From positions 992,001 to 1,056,000 of the forward strand of contig NZ_CP073096.1 in NCBI RefSeq assembly GCF_030503735.1: a stretch of 64,000 bases of DNA, read 5' to 3'. The stretch's first letter is position 1. Every line of letters begins with the position of its first letter. Source of the DNA: Corynebacterium tuberculostearicum. GTDB lineage: Bacteria; Actinomycetota; Actinomycetes; Mycobacteriales; Mycobacteriaceae. Below, piece after piece: positions 44,651-54,650 of the stretch. A program made the position numbers and the translations under genes. Below the pieces are notes generated by a model. The model was not told where the DNA came from and searched no databases. It worked only from the letters and a program-made list of their open reading frames with translations.

Positions 44651-44673
44651 GCGAGGCTTGACACAGGGCCGGG

Positions 44674-45237
44674 CTAGGCGGGCTCAGTCTCCTCGACAAC
44701 CTGCGGCGTCTTCGGCTTCGAGCGGAAAGTCCACAGCTTATTCAGAATGAAATTGATCGGCATTGCAACAATGATGGAAATGGCCGATGCCCAGTACACC
44801 TTTGTACGCAGACCGGTTGAATTATCCAGAATGTCTGAAGGCAAATGCAGCGGCGAAGTCGGGTTCATTAACAATGTCGCCACGACTTGGCTTACGAGGA
44901 AAGCTCCAATGCCAGCGAGCAGGAATGGGAAGAATCCACGCAGCCAAGACACTTTCGTGACTGAGCGGAAGGTCCACATTCGGTTGAGTTGGTAGTTCCA
45001 AGTGTTCGCGACCAAGAAGGCGATAGTCAGGAACACGTGATACCAGCGGATATGAAAGACGGAACCAAAGAGGTTCATAAATGGATCGTCCGCATCAATG
45101 CCGCCAGACCACCAAGTAATCTTTCTGCACAGGTAAACGACGAAAAGATTGACAACCGTACCGGAACCGCCGACGATGCCGAATTTGAGAAACTGCCCAA
45201 AATTGGACACAAAGCGCGCGACGCTGAGGTCTGCCAT
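44674..45237 (-). CDS. GtrA family membrane protein, 187 aa
   Basis: GtrA-like proteins have four transmembrane helices and are linked to flipping or transfer of lipid-linked sugars in cell-envelope polysaccharide synthesis. Here FLKFGIVGGSGTVVNLFVVY starts the domain, with NYQLNRMWTFRS and its repeat NFILNKLWTFRS typical of the family. A longer hydrophilic loop separates helices 1 and 2 (about residues 43-60). I start at ATG 45237 (MADLSVARFV), preceded by AGAAAGGCGG. It is AT-richer than the flanking genes. It lies 30 bp downstream of the pseudouridine synthase gene in the same direction. Confidence 0.88.
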   Translation of the reverse strand: MADLSVARFVSNFGQFLKFGIVGGSGTVVNLFVVYLCRKITWWSGGIDADDPFMNLFGSVFHIRWYHVFLTIAFLVANTWNYQLNRMWTFRSVTKVSWLRGFFPFLLAGIGAFLVSQVVATLLMNPTSPLHLPSDILDNSTGLRTKVYWASAISIIVAMPINFILNKLWTFRSKPKTPQVVEETEPA

Positions 45238-45267
45238 GGGCCGCCTTTCTAGCCAGTGAATCAATAA

Positions 45268-46107
45268 CTACTCGATTGTAGTTCTTAAGCCCTGCGAACT
45301 GAAAAATTGACGCTCGGAATGTGATAGAGGATCTATAAAAGTTATAGCCTCGTGGAGGAGCGCGAGTGGAGTGCGGAAGTCATAGAGGTCAAGCTCACAC
45401 GGGGTGGGATAGGTATCGTCGCCGAGCAGCGGGTGGCCGAGGTGATCGAGCAGCACCCGCAGCTGGTGGGTATGACCGGTACGCGGCCACATGGTCACTT
45501 CCCGGCCGGCGGCGCGCACATAGGTAGAAGTGAGCGTGCCATCGGAAGCAGCGAGCACTTGACGCGTCCCGCGGGGCTTGCGCATACGCAGGGCAATTTC
45601 CCGGTCCACATAAAGCGGCTGCTTGACGACGCCCCGATATCTCTTCACCGCGCTCCCCTCCAAAAAGATGCGCTGGTAAGCGGCGCGGGTATCGGGATTG
45701 CGGGAGCAAATGACAAGCCCGGCGGTCAGGCGGTCTAGGCGGTGCAGGGGCACGATATCGTCTTCACCGAAGTCCACGCGCAGGCGGGTTTGCAGAGTTT
45801 CGCGCTGGAGGCGACCGTTGGTGGTCGTAGGCAGAAAGTGCGGCTTATCGGCCACGATGAGGTCGCGGTCGGCGTGGACCACGGAGTAGTCGAAAGGAAT
45901 CGGGCGCTCCGGCGGCACCGTGGGGTGGTACCACGCCGGCACGGGACGCGGAAGCGCGGCACCAGGCGGCAACACGGTGCCAGCCGGAAAGGGGGAGTCG
46001 CCGGCAAGTGCGGCGAAGTACTCCCCTTCCTCCGGCACGCGGCCACGCAGGACCGTTTTGCGCGGGGAGATACCCGCGCGGGCGGGTGGCCTTCCGGAAT
46101 CAGGCAC
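45268..46107 (-). CDS. RluA-family pseudouridine synthase
   Basis: Isomerises uridine to pseudouridine in RNA (rRNA or tRNA). The catalytic block VPLHRLDRLTAGLVICSR carries the nucleophilic Asp in HRLDR; GTGHTHQLRVLLDHLGHPLLGD cut as RTGHTHQLRVLLDHLGHPLL is the second family motif. 279 aa from GTG 46107, whose first codons overlap the dapC stop by 8 nt; longer open frames lie entirely inside dapC and are rejected. An atypical N terminus (~50 residues, with KTVLRGRVPEEGEYFAAL) precedes the catalytic domain; no S4 domain is visible. The exact RNA target is unknown. Confidence 0.9.
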   Translation of the reverse strand: MPDSGRPPARAGISPRKTVLRGRVPEEGEYFAALAGDSPFPAGTVLPPGAALPRPVPAWYHPTVPPERPIPFDYSVVHADRDLIVADKPHFLPTTTNGRLQRETLQTRLRVDFGEDDIVPLHRLDRLTAGLVICSRNPDTRAAYQRIFLEGSAVKRYRGVVKQPLYVDREIALRMRKPRGTRQVLAASDGTLTSTYVRAAGREVTMWPRTGHTHQLRVLLDHLGHPLLGDDTYPTPCELDLYDFRTPLALLHEAITFIDPLSHSERQFFSSQGLRTTIE

Positions 46108-47188
46108 CGGCGAGGCGGTCAACGGCGGCATCGATGCGTTCATCGGTACCGTTGAGGCCGATGCGCACGTGCTTCTCACCGGCCGGGCCATAAAAATCAC
46201 CGGGAGCGGCGAGGATGCCACGCTCGGCTAGCCAATCGATGGTTTCACGGCAGTTCTCGCCCCGGGTAGCCCAAAGGTACATGCCGGCATCGGAGTGGTC
46301 GATGGTAAAGCCGGCGTCGACAAGCGCGTGCATGAGCACCGCGCGCCGAGAGGCGTAGCGGTTGCGCTGAAGGGCCTCAGTGTCGTCGTCGTTTAGCGCG
46401 GCGACCATGGCGGCCTGGATGGGACCTGGAACGATGAGGCCGGCGTGCTTGCGCAGCTGGAGCAGCTCGGCGATGAGGTCATTATCGCCAGCGAAGAAGC
46501 CGGCGCGGTAGGAGGCCATGTTCGCGGTCTTGGACAGCGAATGCATAGCGATCAGGCCGGTGTTATCGCCATCGGTCACGCGCGGATCGAGGATAGAGAC
46601 CGGCGGGTTATCGTCGTTCCAACCCAAGCTCATATAGCACTCATCGGAGGCGATAATGGCGCCGGTCTCCCGCGCCCACGCCACGATGCGGCGCAGTTCC
46701 TCCACGCCGATCACGCGGCCGGTGGGATTGGACGGAGAATTCAAAAAGACCAGGGAGGCATCCTGGAAATCGGAATCCGCGCGCAGCGGCGTGGCGCCGG
46801 CGAGCAGGGCGCCTACCTCGTAGGTGGGATAGGCCACCGACGGGAAGGCGACGGTCTCGCCGCGCATACCCAAAAGCGTAGGCAGCCAGGCGATAGCCTC
46901 CTTGGTGCCAACCACCGGCAATACGCGGTCGACCTGCATGTTATAGCGGCGCGTTAGCGCGGCGGCGATGGCCTCGCGCAGATCCGGGGTGCCGGCTGTC
47001 TGCGGGTAGCCAGGGTTCTGCGCGGCTGCGGTCAACGCGAGCTGCACGCCTGGGGATACAGGGTCAACGGGGTTGCCCACCGAGAGGTCAACGATTCCAC
47101 CCGGGTGGGCCTGGGCCTTTTTCTTGGCGCCGGCCAGTGAATCCCAGGGGAAGTCTGGAAGCGTCTTTCCTAGCGGTGTGCGTGCCAT
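46100..47188 (-). CDS. dapC: Succinyldiaminopimelate aminotransferase
   Basis: PLP-dependent class I/II aminotransferase converting N-succinyl-2-amino-6-ketopimelate and glutamate to N-succinyl-LL-diaminopimelate. 362 aa. The fold landmarks are VDLSVGNPVDP, the substrate/PLP block FLNSPSNPTGRVIG, ASDECYMSLGW, and the lysine loop MHSLSKTANMASYRAG in which Lys binds PLP. It directly follows fdxC (3 bp), the arrangement known from mycobacteria and corynebacteria, and completes dapC/D/E of the succinylase pathway within this window. Confidence 0.94.
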   Translation of the reverse strand: MARTPLGKTLPDFPWDSLAGAKKKAQAHPGGIVDLSVGNPVDPVSPGVQLALTAAAQNPGYPQTAGTPDLREAIAAALTRRYNMQVDRVLPVVGTKEAIAWLPTLLGMRGETVAFPSVAYPTYEVGALLAGATPLRADSDFQDASLVFLNSPSNPTGRVIGVEELRRIVAWARETGAIIASDECYMSLGWNDDNPPVSILDPRVTDGDNTGLIAMHSLSKTANMASYRAGFFAGDNDLIAELLQLRKHAGLIVPGPIQAAMVAALNDDDTEALQRNRYASRRAVLMHALVDAGFTIDHSDAGMYLWATRGENCRETIDWLAERGILAAPGDFYGPAGEKHVRIGLNGTDERIDAAVDRLAGA

Positions 47189-47191
47189 GTC

Positions 47192-47515
47192 TTACTCCTG
47201 ATTCTGTGGCGGAAGCGCGGCAATCATTGGAACGTCAAAGTCCTGTGGGCCGAGGGCCGCCGCGCCGCCTGGGGAACCCAGGTCATCGAAGAATGCCGCG
47301 TTGGCGTCGTTGTAGTCCAGCCACTCATCGGGAACGTCGTCCTCGTAGAAGATGGCCTCAACCGGGCATGCGGGCTCGCAGGCGCCGCAGTCCACGCACT
47401 CATCCGGATGGATGTAGAGCATGCGCTTGCCCTCGTAGATGCAATCAACAGGGCATTCTTCAACGCAGCTGCGGTCCATTACGTCAACGCAAGGCTGTGC
47501 GATCGTATAAGTCAT
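47192..47515 (-). CDS. fdxC: Ferredoxin, 7Fe-8S type
   Basis: Small electron-transfer protein, 107 aa. Cluster ligands are visible as C-x7-C-x3-CP in the first 25 residues ([20 protein letters not shown]) and C-x2-C-x2-C-x3-CP in [17 protein letters not shown], as in FdxA/FdxC seven-iron ferredoxins. An acidic C-terminal extension (~45 residues) is typical of actinobacterial forms. It is first of the fdxC-dapC-pseudouridine synthase-gtrA unit, with AAGGAA upstream of the ATG. The electron partner is not in the window. Confidence 0.94.
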   Translation of the reverse strand: MTYTIAQPCVDVMDRSCVEECPVDCIYEGKRMLYIHPDECVDCGACEPACPVEAIFYEDDVPDEWLDYNDANAAFFDDLGSPGGAAALGPQDFDVPMIAALPPQNQE

Positions 47516-47568
47516 GGAGATTCCTTGAAGCTTCCTGATTTCTCGGATTTGGGATGTTTAACAGTATG

Positions 47569-47946
47569 TCACTTCTGCTTGAAAAATGGCCAAACGCCGC
47601 CGCCTATCCCCGCCAAAAGCAGGAGCACGCTGAGAATATTATTGGCCAAGAGCATGTCTCCGGTCATCGGCACCATCAGCAGGAAGGCGAAAAAGCCCAA
47701 GCTCCATACGATAAGCGGGATGGCGCCGACCACCGGCGCGGAACTCCACAGGCGGGCAGTACGGGTGAGCACAGAATTAAACCACCACGCTAGCAGGATA
47801 GTGATGGGAAAAGCCACGCTCGCCCCATTGGATAGCGGAATGCGCGCGGTGAGGTAGATGACCTCGAGGAAGACCGACAGCAGCGCACCAATGGCCAGCC
47901 ACACCAGTCCAGTTATCTGCTCGCCGCGGCTAAAATCCGTGCGCAT
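47569..47946 (-). CDS. Four-helix membrane protein of unknown function, 125 aa
   Basis: Four hydrophobic helices at about residues 11-32, 43-60, 70-95 and 100-120, a short basic-acidic N terminus and a very short cytoplasmic end (FFKQK). No motif I recognise. Its ATG overlaps the mshB stop by one base (TAATG), so translation is coupled to mshB. A homologue next to mshB is, as far as I recall, common in actinobacteria, which suggests a small conserved integral membrane protein rather than a spurious frame. Confidence 0.78.
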   Translation of the reverse strand: MRTDFSRGEQITGLVWLAIGALLSVFLEVIYLTARIPLSNGASVAFPITILLAWWFNSVLTRTARLWSSAPVVGAIPLIVWSLGFFAFLLMVPMTGDMLLANNILSVLLLLAGIGGGVWPFFKQK

Positions 47947-48815
47947 TACAGTCCACCGAGCAGGTCATCGGCAGGCTCCCCCTGTCCGAGCTGGAAGTAC
48001 TCGGCGCGCAATAGCGGCATGACCAACAGGTTAGACAGCCCATAGGCACCCGGCACCTGTTCCGGTTCGTGCAGGGCAGCCACGGCGGCCGTGGGGTTTG
48101 TGCGGGTGGTGGAGCCATCGGCCAACCAGATTTGGGAGGCGTGGGCGCGCATGGCGGCTCGCTTGGCGTCCAAGGCGGCGTCGGAAAGAGCGAGGATGAC
48201 GTCCGCGCCCTTGTTGGTGAAATTGTCCAAGTACTCCTGGCCGGGCTTGCTCCACCCCGCCGGAGCATCGAGGGTGTCCAGGCCTGCGTAGTTGGCAGCG
48301 CGCTCAAAAATGCCGTACCAGATGCGCATGCTTGCCGAGGCCGCCTTCTTTACCGCCTTGTGCACCGCCACATGGTCCGGGTGGCCGTAACCGCCATCAG
48401 GCCCGTAGGTGAGGATGGCGTGGGGTCGGATGGCTTCGAGCTCCTCGCTGAGAAATTCGGCGGCCTCATCGATGCGGTTGACCAACGCACGGGGGTTATC
48501 GTGTGAGGGAGAACCCGCCATGCCAGAGTCGCGGAAATGCCCGAATCCACCCAGTTGAATGCCCTTGACGCCCAGTGCATCGAGGGCATTGGCCAATTCG
48601 CGGGCGCGGAAGCCTCCCAATTGATCATGATCAGCTAGGCCCTGGTAAGGCTCACCAATGACCTCGCCGTCCTCACCCAAGGTGAGCGTAATGACGGTAA
48701 CCTCGGCGCCGCGAGCGGCCAAAGTCGCCAGCGTGCCACCCATGAAAAGCGTTTCATCATCCGGGTGGGCGTGCACCGCCACGACGCGGTAACCGGTTAA
48801 GTCTTTAGTCTTCAT
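47946..48815 (-). CDS. mshB: GlcNAc-inositol deacetylase of mycothiol synthesis
   Basis: Zinc-dependent deacetylase converting GlcNAc-Ins to GlcN-Ins, the second enzymatic stage of mycothiol synthesis, the main actinobacterial low-molecular-weight thiol. LmbE/PIG-L fold: the zinc-binding AHPDDETLFMGG is at residues ~15-27 and the third ligand in GGYGHPDHVAVHKAV. 289 aa is normal. The start overlaps the end of lpqW by 11 bp. A related mycothiol-conjugate amidase is possible, but length and neighbours (lpqW, typA side) favour MshB. Confidence 0.92.
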   Translation of the reverse strand: MKTKDLTGYRVVAVHAHPDDETLFMGGTLATLAARGAEVTVITLTLGEDGEVIGEPYQGLADHDQLGGFRARELANALDALGVKGIQLGGFGHFRDSGMAGSPSHDNPRALVNRIDEAAEFLSEELEAIRPHAILTYGPDGGYGHPDHVAVHKAVKKAASASMRIWYGIFERAANYAGLDTLDAPAGWSKPGQEYLDNFTNKGADVILALSDAALDAKRAAMRAHASQIWLADGSTTRTNPTAAVAALHEPEQVPGAYGLSNLLVMPLLRAEYFQLGQGEPADDLLGGL

Positions 48816-50436
48816 CTATCCTCCAGCGGGGCGCGGTGAAAAGACCATCGTCCCAATCATCGATGCTTTGGCCGGGGCCTACAATACCTTGCCCGAGCGC
48901 GTGGACTCGCGTCTCATCTACCAGCGGCACATAAAGCACTTCCTTGGAATTGACGTCACGAATGCGTCCGAGCGCTTCTTTAGGGCTCATGGTTCCGGAT
49001 AGGATTTCCGCGCGTATTTCATCTGCATTGTCTGGGCAGATGCCGGAAAGATCCCCGGCCAACGGTTGCTTATCATCACAGCTGAAAATATTCGCCGCGG
49101 CCATCGAATTCAAAGAAATATCCTCCCAGGTCACTACCGCATCCACGTCGCCTTCTGGCAGGAGCTTGGAGGTAATCGTGGTCAGGCGCTCGGAGACTAT
49201 CTCGGCATCAATCCCATGGGCCTCGAGGACGTCGTAGAGAGTATTAGCAGCGGCCAACGCCGTGGGGCTGGTGGGGTCCACCGCAAAGCGAATGGGTTTC
49301 TTGCTAGCGCGGGTGCGCAACGCGGTGAGATCGGCGTTCTTGCCCACTGGATTGTTTCCGGGCTTCAGATTGGAGGCCCGGCCGGTGGCTAGGCGGGCTA
49401 CTTGGTCCGTATCAATCAGCGAGGCCAATCCACGGCGCTGCGATCTTTCTTCCATTGCTCCTTCAGCGGTGGACATATGTAGGCGCAGCTGTCGTGAGCG
49501 GGTAAGCGTCTTTTGGGAGACGTGCCCCAAAAGAGCCAATGCTTCCTCCGAGGTCTGACCTGGAGTAAAGTCCGCGAAACCGATTTGCCCGGAGCGCAGC
49601 ATATTCAGCGCTTGGGTGCTATCGCGGACTTCCCGCAGCTGGATGACGTCCACTTGGGCTGGGTTTGCGCCCCAGAATCGGTCATTGCGATTCAGGGTAA
49701 TGACTCCGCGGCCGCGGTCTACGCTATCGACGAGAAAACGCCCGGCCGAGGCCGGGATTTTATCGGCCAAGGCGGAGCCGAAATTATCGTCTTGCAGCAG
49801 ATGCGAAGGCAGCAGATTATGGAAAAGCAGGTGCCAATCCTTGACCCGTTGGGAAAAATCCACCGTGACCTCGCGACCCCCATCGGAGGTATTGACGGCC
49901 GAAATTGCGTGGTAACCGGCGGGATCCCGCACGCCAGCCGTGGTGGTCATCTGCTTCCACAGATAGCTAAAGTCCGCACCGGAAATGGGTGTGCCATCGG
50001 ACCACTGCGCCGGCGAGGCAATAACGTAGCGCACCCGCTGCGCCACGCCCTTGGGTGCCTTTACTTCGGAGGCGGATTCGAGGATATCGGCGTCCATACG
50101 TCCGTTGTGGAAGGCAGAGGGCAAAACCAGCTCGGCTATTTGGTCCACCAGCTCGGAATTATTGGCCACCAAATGCGGGTTGAGGCCCGCGCGCAGGGGA
50201 TCCACGCCGACAGAAATGGTGGGGCGCTGCGCGGAATCGGTGTCTTGAGGTGCCTCTTCTTCCGGGGTTGCGGCAGTGGTGGATTGGTCTTCCTGCAGCG
50301 CGGAGTCATTGTCCTCCACCACTGGAGGTGGGCCGGGGTTGGCCGCGCAGGCGCTTAGAAAGGCGATGCTAACTGCACTGAGCATCGCCGCCATTACCGA
50401 CGCCGTGCGCCATGTTTTAGCCGGATTCTTTTTCAT
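48805..50436 (-). CDS. lpqW: LpqW-like lipoprotein (family 5 extracellular solute-binding fold)
   Basis: 543 aa. The signal helix (residues ~15-29) ends in lipobox FLSAC. The mature part begins with an acidic, disordered stretch and then follows the family 5 (oligopeptide/nickel) solute-binding layout (PTISVGVDPLRAGLNPHLVA; SDGTPISGADFSYLWKQ). There are no ABC permease genes beside it. In Corynebacteriales the homologue LpqW at this location is not a transporter component but affects the balance of mannosylated glycolipids and lipoglycans. I use that name by gene order and fold. It is divergent from the GPP34 gene. Confidence 0.82.
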   Translation of the reverse strand: MKKNPAKTWRTASVMAAMLSAVSIAFLSACAANPGPPPVVEDNDSALQEDQSTTAATPEEEAPQDTDSAQRPTISVGVDPLRAGLNPHLVANNSELVDQIAELVLPSAFHNGRMDADILESASEVKAPKGVAQRVRYVIASPAQWSDGTPISGADFSYLWKQMTTTAGVRDPAGYHAISAVNTSDGGREVTVDFSQRVKDWHLLFHNLLPSHLLQDDNFGSALADKIPASAGRFLVDSVDRGRGVITLNRNDRFWGANPAQVDVIQLREVRDSTQALNMLRSGQIGFADFTPGQTSEEALALLGHVSQKTLTRSRQLRLHMSTAEGAMEERSQRRGLASLIDTDQVARLATGRASNLKPGNNPVGKNADLTALRTRASKKPIRFAVDPTSPTALAAANTLYDVLEAHGIDAEIVSERLTTITSKLLPEGDVDAVVTWEDISLNSMAAANIFSCDDKQPLAGDLSGICPDNADEIRAEILSGTMSPKEALGRIRDVNSKEVLYVPLVDETRVHALGQGIVGPGQSIDDWDDGLFTAPRWRIDED

Positions 50437-50525
50437 CGCGCACTACTTTAGTCCTTCTACCCCGCCGAAACGAAGATTTTTGGCGCTAAACTCGTACCCA
50501 CACTACTTCTTATAGGGAGGCCCCA

Positions 50526-51188
50526 ATGCTTATTTGCCAAGAGATGTTCCTGCTATTGACCAAAGACAATGGCAAGAAGGAAGATTGGGTATCCAATAAT
50601 GAAGCTGCTCTGCGCGCCACCGTGCTCGCTGACCTGTTATTGGGTGAGCACATCGAGCTTACCGGGAAGAAAAAGGTAGAGGCCACTGCGAAGCGCCCCG
50701 GACACCCCGTCTTGGCATGGGCTTGGGAGGAGCTGCAGCAACACAAGGTCACCAGCATGAAAAACCTATTGGAAGCCTCGTGGTTTACCCCAAGGGAGAT
50801 AATCGCTTTGGACTTCCATGCGAATGGTCAGCTGGATGTAGAAAAGGCCAAGTGGTGGCAGTTGAGCGGCGACCGCTACATCATGACGGACCTGGAGCTG
50901 GAAAAGAAACTGCGCGAACGACTGGTTGCAATCCTGGAGGCGCGGCGGCCGGCCGAGGTCAATGACGTCATTATTCTCGATATCCTCCGCGAGGTCAGCG
51001 GTGCCTATACCCTGTTGAAAAACGATGCGGAGGGGATGAAGCGCCGCGAGATGCGGGCACGCATCCAAGAAATCAAGCAAGAGCTCGAATATGACAATGC
51101 CGCCACCTCTGCAGTCAAAGCCGTAGTGGAGGAGGCGGCAGCGCTAGCGGCGGTGGTTGCCACATCGGCGGCAATCACCACTACCTAG
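50526..51188 (+). CDS. GPP34/GOLPH3-domain protein, 220 aa
   Basis: Bacterial member of the Golgi phosphoprotein 3 family (GPP34): starts LICQEMFLLLTKDNGKKEDW, followed by the helical AALRATVLADLLLGEHIEL and the long amphipathic repeats of the family. Eukaryotic GOLPH3 binds phosphatidylinositol 4-phosphate and retains glycosyltransferases; actinobacterial forms have no settled role. The Ala-rich C terminus (AVVEEAAALAAVVATSAAIT) could attach to membrane. AGGGAGG precedes the ATG. Divergent from lpqW, a glycolipid factor, it invites a membrane-lipid role, by inference only. Confidence 0.88.
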   Translation: MLICQEMFLLLTKDNGKKEDWVSNNEAALRATVLADLLLGEHIELTGKKKVEATAKRPGHPVLAWAWEELQQHKVTSMKNLLEASWFTPREIIALDFHANGQLDVEKAKWWQLSGDRYIMTDLELEKKLRERLVAILEARRPAEVNDVIILDILREVSGAYTLLKNDAEGMKRREMRARIQEIKQELEYDNAATSAVKAVVEEAAALAAVVATSAAITTT

Positions 51189-51195
51189 GGGCAAG

Positions 51196-53106
<1,911 letters not shown>

Positions 53107-53273
53107 TAGTGGGGTTCTCCTTCGGAGGATCTACAGCGCTTGCGCGCGCGGAATTGATCTTGAACGAGCCCCCACGATACCCCCTTAAAGGGCCAAGTGC
53201 AGCATTGGGGATGGCTTTACCCCGTAACGCGTCGTATAGGGCGAGCGAAGAAACTTATAGATTTCGAAAGCAC

Positions 53274-53301
53274 TTGACACTCCCGAAACCATCACTATCG
53301 T
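53274..53301 (+). promoter_or_regulatory. Sigma-A-like promoter of the secreted-protein operon
   Basis: TTGACA (53274-53279), 16-bp spacer, TATCGT (53296-53301). It would start transcription around 53308, about 75 bases before the GTG at 53382. The GTTAC/GTAAC repeats at 53300-53322 begin in its -10 region. Confidence 0.5.
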
Positions 53302-53322
53302 TACTGTAGGTAACATTGTTAC
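53300..53322. promoter_or_regulatory. Triple GTTAC/GTAAC half-site cluster
   Basis: GTTAC (53300-53304), GTAAC (53310-53314) and GTTAC (53318-53322), so that 53310-53322 is the perfect palindrome GTAACATTGTTAC. Placement over the predicted transcription start suits a repressor. GTnAC repeats are recognised by MtrA/AfsQ1-type response regulators in actinobacteria, but spacing here differs from what I recall, so the protein is uncertain. Confidence 0.4.
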
Positions 53323-53381
53323 AAATGTGACTAATGGGGTTTGACCACCCTTCCCGAGACCGCACCCAAGGAATTGATATC

Positions 53382-54110
53382 GTGAGCAACGCCCAAACCA
53401 CCTGGCGCCTGTCCGGCCGCACCGGTTATATCGCCGCCGCTACGGCCGCGCTCATCGGACTCGCGTCCCCCCTCGTCGCCCCGGCTCAAGCCTCCGCCCC
53501 GGATCTTTCTTCCTTGGTGCAGCAGGCTTCTTCCCATAGCCCACTAGACGAGTTGGGCCGCCCGAACCAAGAAACCCAGGACCGCATCCGCGCCTTCGCG
53601 GCCCAACCTTGGATCCCGGAGGACGCCCGCAACGCCATCCTGTCTGGCCTCGCCTTCTTCGTCGGCGGCGGCGATGGCAAGGGAGGCGTGGCCATGCCAG
53701 AGGGCAATAACCCGAATTTCCGCCAGTTCTACTGGCCCACCGTCTCCGCCCACTGCATCGGCGGTACCAGCGACGCCATGGGCTCTGCTATCGCTATCCC
53801 CGGCCCCACCGAAATGCCAGCACCGGGAGCAAAGCCTGGCGAAACCGTATTCCTCTTCACCGCTCTCGGTACCCCACCGGCCGCGCGCGAACAGGGCGGA
53901 ATGAATGTCCAGTGGTTCAACCTCGATACCCTGCGCAGCGGTGTTACCCCGCTCAATAACAACGGCATCAACAATGATGGCCCTACTACCTTGTCCGGCA
54001 CCGCACAGACCGGCAAGGGCACGGTTGTAGCGCTGCTTAGCGGGTCTGTTAATACCGCAGAATCGCGCTGTAATTTCGCGCCCACCGCCGCCTTCCTTGA
54101 GGTGAAGTAG
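53382..54110 (+). CDS. Secreted protein of unknown function, 242 aa
   Basis: The GTG at 53382 (VSNAQTTWRLSGRTG) gives a signal peptide with a hydrophobic core at about residues 17-36 and a likely signal peptidase I site after APAQASA. The mature protein is rich in Gly, Pro and Asn, with two Cys (SAHCIGG and ESRCNFAP) that may form a disulfide. It resembles small secreted corynebacterial/mycobacterial proteins next to typA, but I cannot assign a function. It is first gene of a probable operon: the DUF402 gene begins immediately after its stop. It carries its own promoter with a GTTAC/GTAAC cluster. Confidence 0.82.
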   Translation: MSNAQTTWRLSGRTGYIAAATAALIGLASPLVAPAQASAPDLSSLVQQASSHSPLDELGRPNQETQDRIRAFAAQPWIPEDARNAILSGLAFFVGGGDGKGGVAMPEGNNPNFRQFYWPTVSAHCIGGTSDAMGSAIAIPGPTEMPAPGAKPGETVFLFTALGTPPAAREQGGMNVQWFNLDTLRSGVTPLNNNGINNDGPTTLSGTAQTGKGTVVALLSGSVNTAESRCNFAPTAAFLEVK

Positions 54111-54647
54111 ATGGCGGTAGATCTCCATCCGGTCAAGCGCGAGACCTTTAATACCGCGAACTATACGAATACCGATCCCAAGGGTTACCTGCGAGAAGTT
54201 GATACCTACACCGAAACCGACTTTGGCCTTTACATGGCCCGGGGCGCCGATCACCCGCGCTTTGGCTACTTAGAATCGTGGTTGCTGCCGGATCTCAATC
54301 TGCGCGCCAATATCTTCCACTTTCGCCCTGGCGTCGACGTTCGCCAAGATTTTTATATCGACGTTGCCGAAATCCTGCGCGATGGTGCAGTGTGGACCAC
54401 CCGCGATCTTTACGCAGACCTCGTAGCCACGCACGGAGAGCCCATCTGCGTGCTCGACATCGATGAGCTATCGGCCGCAACTTCCGCAGGTTTAATTACC
54501 GCCGAAGATGCGGAGAAAGCGATCGATACCACACTTGCCGCAGTAGAAGGCATTACTCGCAGCGGCGACGATGCGATGGCTTGGTTGGCACACCAAGGGA
54601 TAAACTTGTATTGGTCCGATAACATCACCCTAACCCCAGAAGGATAA
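54111..54647 (+). CDS. DUF402-domain protein, 178 aa
   Basis: Begins directly after the preceding stop (TAG then ATG). The DUF402 core is visible: RFGYLESWLLPDLNLRANIF, then FYIDVAEILRDGAVWTTRDL YADLV (shown split), a fold found in ribonuclease-related (FAU-1) and nucleotide-diphosphatase proteins that bind a metal. The N-terminal half (TYTETDFGLYMARGADHPRF) is typical of the actinobacterial subgroup. Cytoplasmic. Function unproven; the coupling to a secreted protein and a DUF808 membrane protein is positional only. Confidence 0.85.
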   Translation: MAVDLHPVKRETFNTANYTNTDPKGYLREVDTYTETDFGLYMARGADHPRFGYLESWLLPDLNLRANIFHFRPGVDVRQDFYIDVAEILRDGAVWTTRDLYADLVATHGEPICVLDIDELSAATSAGLITAEDAEKAIDTTLAAVEGITRSGDDAMAWLAHQGINLYWSDNITLTPEG

Positions 54648-54650
54648 TTT

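Noticed and set aside
46108..46221. N-terminal extension of the pseudouridine synthase
   Set aside because: It lies wholly inside dapC and has no ribosome-binding site; GTG 46107 overlaps the dapC stop by 8 nt in the manner of coupled genes.
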